NCBI GenBank assembly: GCA_016873405.1
Contig: VGXH01000111.1
Location: 1-6,371 of the forward strand
Length of the DNA stretch: 6,371 nucleotides
Direction: 5' to 3'
Origin: a bacterium
GTDB lineage: Bacteria; Krumholzibacteriota; Krumholzibacteria; LZORAL124-64-63
Below are positions 1-5,200 of the stretch, piece by piece (positions within the stretch are counted from its first letter, which is position 1; every line of letters begins with the position of its first letter). A model generated the notes under the pieces. It saw only the letters and a program-made list of their open reading frames with translations, did not search any database and was not told the DNA's origin. Position numbers and translations under genes: made by a program.

Positions 1-386
1 GGGCGGAGCTGGAAGGACGGCGCAAGTACGCCGAGAGCGAGAAGCAGCTCCTGGAGCGCCGCCGTGACCTGCGCAAGCGCGAGATCGAGACCGCGCGCGC
101 CGTGCGCGACTACCACGAGGCGACCGAGAAGACCTGCCGTCTGGAGCTGGATCTGGCCATCTACCGGCGCGAGCGCGCCGCCATCCCCGGCACGGCCGAC
201 CCCGGCGCCGCCGCCGAGTTCTCGCGCCTGCAGGCGGAGATCACCAAGCTCGAGGGCCGCGTGCTGCAGGCGCAGGTCGAGCAGGCGGGCAAGCGGAAGA
301 GCCTGGCGGAGCAGGAAGTGCGCTTGGGCAAGGTGCGGCGCGCGGTGTTCGATTCCCAGTTGAAGGTGCAGGCAGGCGGTCGCTGA
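1..386 (+). CDS. C-terminal part of a coiled-coil protein of unknown function
   Basis: The reading frame is open from the left edge (first full codon at position 3) to a TGA at 384-386, giving 127 residues. No start is visible upstream of the edge, so this is the 3' end of a longer gene. A GTG at 102 could be mistaken for a start, but the same charged, heptad-like composition continues without change upstream of it. The protein is rich in Glu, Lys, Arg, Gln and Leu. It reads as two helical coiled-coil stretches (about residues 1-54 and 71-118) separated by a short Pro/Gly/Ala segment (IPGTADPGAAAEF). There is no signal peptide, membrane segment or catalytic motif in the visible part. I do not recognise the family. 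A FliJ-like or other structural coiled-coil protein is possible but unsupported. The gene ends just before a strong hairpin and is convergent with the minus-strand genes. Confidence 0.7.
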   Translation, partial: AELEGRRKYAESEKQLLERRRDLRKREIETARAVRDYHEATEKTCRLELDLAIYRRERAAIPGTADPGAAAEFSRLQAEITKLEGRVLQAQVEQAGKRKSLAEQEVRLGKVRRAVFDSQLKVQAGGR

Positions 387-419
387 ACGCGGAAGCGGCG
401 TTTCGCGACCGGACAACGG

Positions 420-454
420 AGGCGGCCGCCGGGCGCTGTGCCCGGCGGCCGCCT
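420..454. terminator. Perfect GC-rich hairpin between convergent genes, probable bidirectional terminator
   Basis: Positions 420-434 pair perfectly with 440-454 (15 bp, 14 of them within GGCGGCCGCCGGGC and its complement) around the five-base loop 435-439. The hairpin lies 33 bases after the stop of the coiled-coil gene and 34 bases beyond the stop of the minus-strand thioredoxin-like gene, where a shared terminator is expected. Neither side has a convincing run of T (on the plus strand the stem is followed by TGTTCCC), so it is not a textbook intrinsic terminator. Hairpins without a U-tract are common in GC-rich genomes. Confidence 0.6.
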
Positions 455-461
455 GTTCCCT

Positions 462-479
462 GGTCCGCTTTCGCGGTCC
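462..479 (-). terminator. Small GNRA-capped hairpin after the selenoprotein gene
   Basis: On the minus-strand transcript, ten bases after the stop codon, GGACCGC and GCGGACC flank a GAAA tetraloop. Four C-G/G-C pairs close the loop, followed by one A·A mismatch and two more G-C pairs. It precedes the larger hairpin at 420-454. The two in tandem probably make up the 3' end of the minus-strand operon. It could be a terminator component or an mRNA-stabilising 3' structure. Confidence 0.35.
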
Positions 480-488
480 GGCCGGCCG

Positions 489-1040
489 TCAGCGCGTGTC
501 GGCCGCCGATTCGAGCAGCGCCTTCAATTCGGCATAGTTCGCCGCCTCGGACAGCGGATGCTCGGTCAGGTTGTAGACGGCCAGCGGGCGATTGGCGCCG
601 TCCAGGATGACCACGTCGCGCCACTCGACGTTCCAGGGCCCCCAGACGGGTTCGGCCAGGGTCTCCTGCAACCAGGGCAGGTCGCGGCCGGCGATCATCG
701 CCGCGTTGCCCGACTCCTGGCCGGCCGCGTTGACGCCGAGGATGTGCACGCCGCCGGTGCCGCCGGCAGTCAGGTCGTCCTGCATGAGATCGAGGTAGCC
801 GAACTGGCTAACGCAGATCCCTCAGGTGGCTTGGCCGAAGTACCAGGCGGACACCACCCCCAGGTAGTCGCGCGGCGAGACCAGGTCGCCGCCCGTCGCC
901 GAGAACGGGTTCACGTCCACGAGCCGGAAATCCGGCATCGGCTGCCGGCCGGGGCCGGCCGGATCGTCGTCACCGCAGGCACCGGCCAGCGCGGCCAGCG
1001 TCAACGCGGCCAGCAGGCGGGCGGTCCGTTGCTTTCTCAT
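489..1040 (-). CDS. Thioredoxin-like selenolipoprotein with UxxC motif (in-frame TGA read as selenocysteine)
   Basis: The gene runs from ATG at 1040-1038 to TGA at 491-489, with one internal in-frame TGA at 824-822; read through, it gives 183 residues. Residues 1-22 are a lipoprotein signal: basic start (MRKQR), Ala/Leu core and an LAGAC lipobox with Cys22 as the acylated residue, then a GDDDPAGPG linker. This predicts a membrane-anchored protein facing the periplasm or exterior. Residues about 35-72 are the first part of a thioredoxin-like fold (MPDFRLVDVN, then VSAWYFGQAT). The TGA is residue 73, giving U73-G-I-C76, the place of a CxxC redox pair. The rest continues the fold: QFGYLDLMQ, VHILGVN, GRDLPWLQ, WRDVVILD, VYNLT. 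The expected role is thiol-disulfide exchange or peroxide reduction. GAGGAA at 1051-1046 is a good ribosome site six bases before the ATG, and the ATG overlaps the upstream stop (ATGA). The alternative is a nonsense mutation or sequencing error, less likely given where the TGA falls. Confidence 0.82.
785..824 (-). promoter_or_regulatory. Candidate bacterial SECIS element directing selenocysteine at UGA 824-822
   Basis: In the minus-strand mRNA the UGA is followed by a stem-loop. The upper stem is UAGCC (810-806) paired with GGCUA (800-796), five perfect pairs, closing a five-base loop AGUUC (805-801). Below it is an imperfect stem with scattered G-C pairs, then GAUC (819-816) with GAUC (791-788), and finally the UGA itself (824-822) with UCA (787-785). 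Sixteen bases separate the UGA from the loop, and G is the second loop base. From memory, both fit the published bacterial SECIS model (loop roughly 16-37 bases after UGA, a G among the first two loop bases). Base pairs were read by eye; no folding energy was calculated. Confidence 0.6.
1037..1040 (-). other. ATGA stop-start overlap coupling the ATP-grasp and selenoprotein genes
   Basis: On the minus strand the four bases ATGA contain both the start codon of the thioredoxin-like gene (1040-1038) and the stop codon of the ATP-grasp gene (1039-1037). The GAGGAA ribosome site for the second gene lies inside the last codons of the first. This arrangement implies a shared transcript and probably translational coupling. 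Confidence 0.85.
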
Positions 1041-2038
1041 GGGCGTTCCTCTGTCTTGTCGCGGGCGGCTTGGCGCCGGCGGTGACGCCACAGCCCGGCC
1101 CGCACCAGTCGCCGCGTGAAGCCCGCGTGCCCGTCGGGATCCTGTGCCAGGCACATGTCGGCGCCGCCGAAGCTGTCGGGCGGGAAATAGATGCCGCAGT
1201 TGGCGTTGATCTCGAGCATCCAGGACGTGCCATCGGCGTCGACGCGCACGTCGCAGCGACCGAAGCCGGCGCCCTTGAGCGCGACGAACAGGCGCGCCGC
1301 CTCTTCGCGCAGCCGCCGGGCGAGCCGCCGGTCGCTCACCGGCCCGGAGGACAAACGGTCGTAGTCGACCCACTTCATCTTTTCGTGCTTGAAGCTCTCG
1401 CCCGGCGGGAAGGCGTACTGGACCGGCGGGTAGGTCCGCGGCCGTTCGGGCCGACCGGGCACCTCGGCCACCAGAACGGTGCACTCGGTGCCCTCGATGA
1501 ACTCCTCGATGAGCGCCGCGCCGTGGCGGCGGATCATCTTGTTCGCCTGTCGGCGCAGGCCGGCCTCGCTGACCACGCGCGAGGCGCGGCTCAGGTCGAC
1601 GCTCGCGTAGCTGCTGTGGTGCTTGACGATCAACGGGAACCGCAGCCGCGCGGCGGCGCGGGCGAGATCAACGTCCCGACGCGCGACGACCCAGGCCGGC
1701 GTGGCGATCCCCAGTTCGAGGCAGGCGCGCTTCATCGTGACCCGCGACGGCTCGTAGAATTCCGAGGTGGCGCCCGTGAACGGCACGTTCAGCCGCTCGA
1801 GCGCGCGCACGACCTCGATCCCCGGCACGTCGCACCCCGGCGTGCCGTCGCAGAGATTGAAGAAGACGTCGAAGCCCTCGCGCACGAGGCGCCGGATCGT
1901 GCGGGTCGACGTGCCCTTCTCGAGCGTCTGCACGTGCCAGTTGGCCTCGGGCAGGTACGGGCGCGGGTCGCAGGGCCAGTCGTCGGCGGGGAAGGGCTTG
2001 GTGTCGAGGTCCTGGGGCGTCAGCAGGCAGATGCGCAC
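1037..2038 (-). CDS. ATP-grasp ligase, D-Ala-D-Ala ligase-like
   Basis: This is a 333-residue protein from GTG at 2038-2036 (MRICLLTPQD) to TGA at 1039-1037. Features follow the ATP-grasp plan of D-alanine:D-alanine ligases. The N-terminal half holds FFNLCDGTPGCDVPGIEVV (59-77), NVPFTGATS (84-92) and TMKRACLELGIATPAW (101-116). In the ATP lobe, FPLIVKHHSS (134-143) has Lys139 as likely nucleotide-binding lysine, and ALIEEFIEGTECTV (175-188) is the adenine-contacting strand. GFGRCDVRVD (258-267) and WMLEINANCGIYFP (273-286) hold the magnesium ligands Asp263, Glu276 and Asn278/Asn280. Family enzymes join a carboxylate, through an acyl phosphate, to an amine; the substrate here is unknown. The motifs differ enough from housekeeping Ddl to suggest another role. 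There are nine cysteines, four next to the motifs above. A GGAAAGG lies 10 bases before the GTG. An upstream GTG at 2158 was rejected because its 40-residue extension crosses strong inverted repeats and is Arg/Ala/Gly-rich. The stop overlaps the selenoprotein start. Confidence 0.85.
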   Translation of the reverse strand: MRICLLTPQDLDTKPFPADDWPCDPRPYLPEANWHVQTLEKGTSTRTIRRLVREGFDVFFNLCDGTPGCDVPGIEVVRALERLNVPFTGATSEFYEPSRVTMKRACLELGIATPAWVVARRDVDLARAAARLRFPLIVKHHSSYASVDLSRASRVVSEAGLRRQANKMIRRHGAALIEEFIEGTECTVLVAEVPGRPERPRTYPPVQYAFPPGESFKHEKMKWVDYDRLSSGPVSDRRLARRLREEAARLFVALKGAGFGRCDVRVDADGTSWMLEINANCGIYFPPDSFGGADMCLAQDPDGHAGFTRRLVRAGLWRHRRRQAARDKTEERP

Positions 2039-2096
2039 GGGAGGAAGGCCTTTCCGGTTCGGGCCGGATGATCGGCGAGCGGCGCCTCGCTCGAAC

Positions 2097-2112
2097 CCGG
2101 TCGCGCGACCGG
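2097..2112. repeat. 16-base perfect palindrome upstream of the ATP-grasp gene
   Basis: CCGGTCGCGCGACCGG is a perfect palindrome centred about 67 bases upstream of the GTG at 2038. It could be an operator for a dimeric regulator or, since it has no loop bases, part of an RNA structure of the leader. In GC-rich DNA a chance palindrome of this length is uncommon but possible. Confidence 0.35.
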
Positions 2113-2115
2113 CGC

Positions 2116-2144
2116 CGCGGGCGGCCGCCGTTCGGCCGCCCGCG
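2116..2144. terminator. 12-bp perfect hairpin in the gap between the protease and ATP-grasp genes
   Basis: Positions 2116-2127 pair perfectly with 2133-2144 around the five-base loop 2128-2132 (CCGTT on the plus strand). It lies about 60 bases beyond the stop of the large protease gene and about 80 bases before the ATP-grasp start. It may be a second terminator for the protease transcript or a leader structure of the downstream genes. There is no T-tract to decide. I found no convincing sigma-70 promoter in the gap 2039-2203; the only AT-rich spot is around 2150-2158 (TTATGTTCG on the minus strand), a weak -10-like candidate without a clear -35. Confidence 0.45.
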
Positions 2145-2179
2145 CGCGAACATAACACGATCCGGCCGACATGAGGAGT

Positions 2180-2200
2180 CCCCGCGGCTTTGCCGAGGGG
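2180..2200 (-). terminator. Hairpin directly after the protease stop codon, probable terminator
   Basis: On the minus-strand transcript, CCCC-U-CGGC, an AAA loop, then GCCG-C-GGGG form an eight-pair stem with one internal mismatch, starting three bases after the TAG stop at 2206-2204. The position fits a transcription terminator for the large protease gene. The following ACUCCUC is pyrimidine-rich but not a U-tract. Confidence 0.5.
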
Positions 2201-2203
2201 CGC

Positions 2204-5200
2204 CTACCGCACCAGCACGAGCTTGCGCGTCGCGGCGCCGGCATCCGCGCCTTCGGCCCGCAGGAAGTACACGCCGCTGGCGACCGCGCGGCCGCCGTCG
2301 TCCAGGCCGTCCCAGACCACCGTGCGCCAGCCCGCGTTCAGGCGGCCTTCGTAGAGGTCGCGCACGCGTCTGCCCTTCAGGTCGTGCACGGCCAACCGCA
2401 CTTCGCGCGCCGCGTCCACGTACAGGCGCACCGAGACCGAGGGATTGAACGGGTTGGGCCACGGCAGGTCCAGGGCCAGGGGGACCGCGGGCACGACCGG
2501 ACCGGTCACCGGCGCCACGCCCGGCGACGAGAGCACGCCGTCGCGACGCATGTTGCCCTTGTAGGTCGGCCAGAACGCCTTGGCTTCGGCGTGCGCGAAC
2601 GGCAGGTCCCAGACATGGCAGCGGAAGTCCCAGCCGGCGTAGACCAGGTCCACGTCGCCGTCCAGATCGATGTCGGTGATCACCGGTGACGTGCGCACGG
2701 GCCCGGTCAGCGTGATCGGAAAGCCGGTCATCAGTTGGCCGTTCGCGTGGAATGCGTACAGGTTGTACGGCGCCCCGACGTCGCCGCCGCCGATGCCCTG
2801 CACGACCTCGGGCACGCCGTCGCCGTCCAGGTCGCCGACGACCGGGCTGGCCTCGCCGGCGCCCGGCAGGTCGACCGGCCAGCCCGGCCGCACCTGCCCC
2901 GACGTGCCGTCGGCGATCTTCGCGCTGACGACCACCAGCTTGGCGCTGAGCCCCGTGGCGTTCGGGGTGTAGACGATCTCCAGCCAGCCGTCGCCGTCCA
3001 GGTCGGCCAGGGCGGGGCTCGTGACCCACTCGTTGTTGGCCGGGTAGTCCATCAACCGCGGGAAGCCCGGATAGTCGGTCCCGTTCGCGCGCACCACGTG
3101 GAGATAGCGCCAGCCGTCGAAGAACACGAACTCGGGTTGGCCGTCATCGTCGAGGTCGCCGGCCGCGATGTCGCAGTCGATCGCGCCGTTGACCGTGCGC
3201 GGGAAGCCGGGCAGGTTCGTGCCGTCGTACCGGATGGCCATCAGGCGGCGGGTTCCGGTGGCGTCGCTCTTGGTGCCGAACACGATGTCGCGGGCGCCGT
3301 TCCCGTCGATGTCGATCAGGGTCGGTCCGCTGCGCGACCATTCGCCCCCGGCGCCCGGGCGCACGTAGAGGATGCCCTGCGTGGCGGGGTTGCCGTCGCC
3401 GTCGCGCACCTCGGAGCCGTCGGTGTTCCAGGCCCAGACCATGCCGTTGACCGTGTTGATCACGATCTCCGGCTGTCCGTCACCGTCGATGTCACCCACC
3501 GCCGGCGCGGCCCAGTTCATGGTGGTGCTGGAGGCGGTGTTGAGGGGGCGCGGCCAGCCGGACAGGTGCGAACCGTCGGCCTTGAACACGTGCACCTTCG
3601 GGCCCTGGTTGCGCTGGCAGACGATGAACTCCTTGCCGGGCTGGCCGTCCAGGTCATGCATCGTCACGGCCGCCAGTTCCAGCAGCGTGCCGTCGGGGAA
3701 CGACGTGAACTGCCCGAGCGTGAGCGCCTCGTTGTCGCCGTCGCGCACCTCGGTGCCGTCGTGGTGCCAGGCCCAGACCTGGTTGCTGGCCAGCACGATC
3801 TCGGGCCGACCGTTGCCATCGATGTCGCCGACCGCGAGCGGACCGCTGGTCTCGCCGTCGAAGCCGGCCGGGAAGCCCGCCAACTCGCCCGGCGCGGTCG
3901 ACCGGCTGACGATCGCCGACATCGCGCTCGGCACACGCGACGAATCCAGCGCCGCCACCCGATAGTGGAACAGGGTCAGCTGCGGCAGGCCCGTGTCGGT
4001 ATAGGCACACACGCGTTCGATGATGTCGCGGTTGATCCGCGTCCAGGGTCCCGAGGGCGACGAGGCGCGGTAGACGGTGTACCCGAGGATGTTCGAGTGC
4101 GTCGGCGGCTCCCAGGTCAGCAGCATCGTGTCCGGTCCCAGTTCCGTGGAGGCGGCCAGGTCCGGCGGGACCGGCGGGCGGCCCACGGTGAAATCGTGCC
4201 GCAACTGCCGGCCGTAGGAGTCGGTCACCAGCAGCCAGGCGCTGCCGCCGGCCGCCGCGCTGGTCAGCGACAACGAGAACGGCGAGGCGGCCTGCCCGTG
4301 CCCGAGCAAGCCCAGCGCGGTGAACGCGGCCACCGTGTCGCGCAGGACCACGTTGGGATCCTGCGTGCGCAGCCGGCCGTTCAACGGGCCGGTGGTGCCG
4401 GCGCCGAAGTTGCGCAGGTCGACCGTCACCGCCAGGCGCTCGCCGTCGTCCGGCGTCCCGTTGCCGTTGCCCCACGTCGTGTCCTGCCAGTCCAGCGTGT
4501 CGACTTCCGGCTCAGGGGCGTTGAGGGCGATCTCGATCTCCGAGTACCAGTGGGTCGTCCCCGAACGCACGTCCGAGCGGAACCTCACCGGGCGGCCGTC
4601 CGGGAGGCTCGCCGCGAAGTCCACCAGGATCGGCGCCAGGGCGCTGGTCGTCGCGCCGGCCGCGGCGTTGGCCACGACGACCTCGGTGGTCAGCACCGTC
4701 ACGCCCGGCGTCGTCGTCGACAGGGCGCCGCGCAGCGACGTGGCGCTGGACGTGCCCGTGTTGCGGTAGGTGGGCATGAACGCGATGCGCTCGCCGGCGT
4801 CGATGACCCCGTTCCCGTTGCCGATGCTGCCGGAAGCCCCGTTGTCGAACAGGGGCAACCCCGTGATCTTGAGGTAGCGCCCCGAGGCCGTGACCGGGAT
4901 CGAGCGCGTATGGGCGGCCAGGTTCGGCCCGGTGACCGCCAGAGAGGCGCTGTCCCCGCTGGCCAGGGTCACCTGCAGCGCCACCTGGCCGGCCGGGTTC
5001 GTCAGGGCCCAGGCCAACGCCTCGCCGGCCTTCTGCAGGCAGACCACGGCGCCGGGCAGGGGCGAGCCCGCTGATGTGACCGTGACGTTCACGGTCTGCG
5101 TGCCCAGCGGGAGCGATGATGGCGCCGTCACGACCAGCGCCTGCGGCGAGGCGCTCCACACCTGCAGGGCGGGATCGCCGAGCAACGTGTAGCTCTCGAA

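Noticed and set aside
489..785. A separate 98-residue gene starting at ATG 785
   Set aside because: It lacks a plausible ribosome site and begins in the middle of a thioredoxin-like fold. The same frame continues upstream through the TGA into a lipoprotein signal peptide.
822..824. TGA read as Trp or Gly through an altered genetic code
   Set aside because: Other genes here end in TGA at sensible places and TGG is used for Trp throughout. The position matches a redox cysteine, not a tryptophan or glycine.
822..824. Pseudogene with a nonsense mutation
   Set aside because: Both sides of the TGA are intact, the frame is kept, the start overlaps an intact upstream gene, and the stop sits precisely at the redox position. 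It cannot be fully excluded from one sequence.
822..1484. A 220-residue minus-strand protein ending at TGA 822
   Set aside because: Only the part from ATG 1040 is real. Upstream of that it overlaps the well-supported ATP-grasp gene in another frame and has Arg/Ala-rich shadow composition.
1070..2071. A 333-residue plus-strand open frame
   Set aside because: It is exactly antisense to the ATP-grasp gene, in low-complexity Arg/Ala/Gly/Val sequence. The minus strand has clear catalytic motifs.
2036..2158. Start of the ATP-grasp gene at GTG 2158
   Set aside because: The extra 40 residues are Arg/Ala/Gly-rich and encoded across the 12-bp hairpin and the palindrome. The conserved-looking protein begins at MRICLLTPQD.
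1668..3029. A 453-residue minus-strand open frame bridging the protease and ATP-grasp genes
   Set aside because: It is very rich in Arg/Gly/Ala/Pro and runs out of frame through two recognised genes and the gap with hairpins; a GC-rich shadow.
2735..5074. A 779-residue plus-strand open frame
   Set aside because: It is antisense to the FG-GAP region. Its Asp/Val/Arg/Gly-rich sequence is the shadow of repeated GC-rich codons and shows no domain logic.
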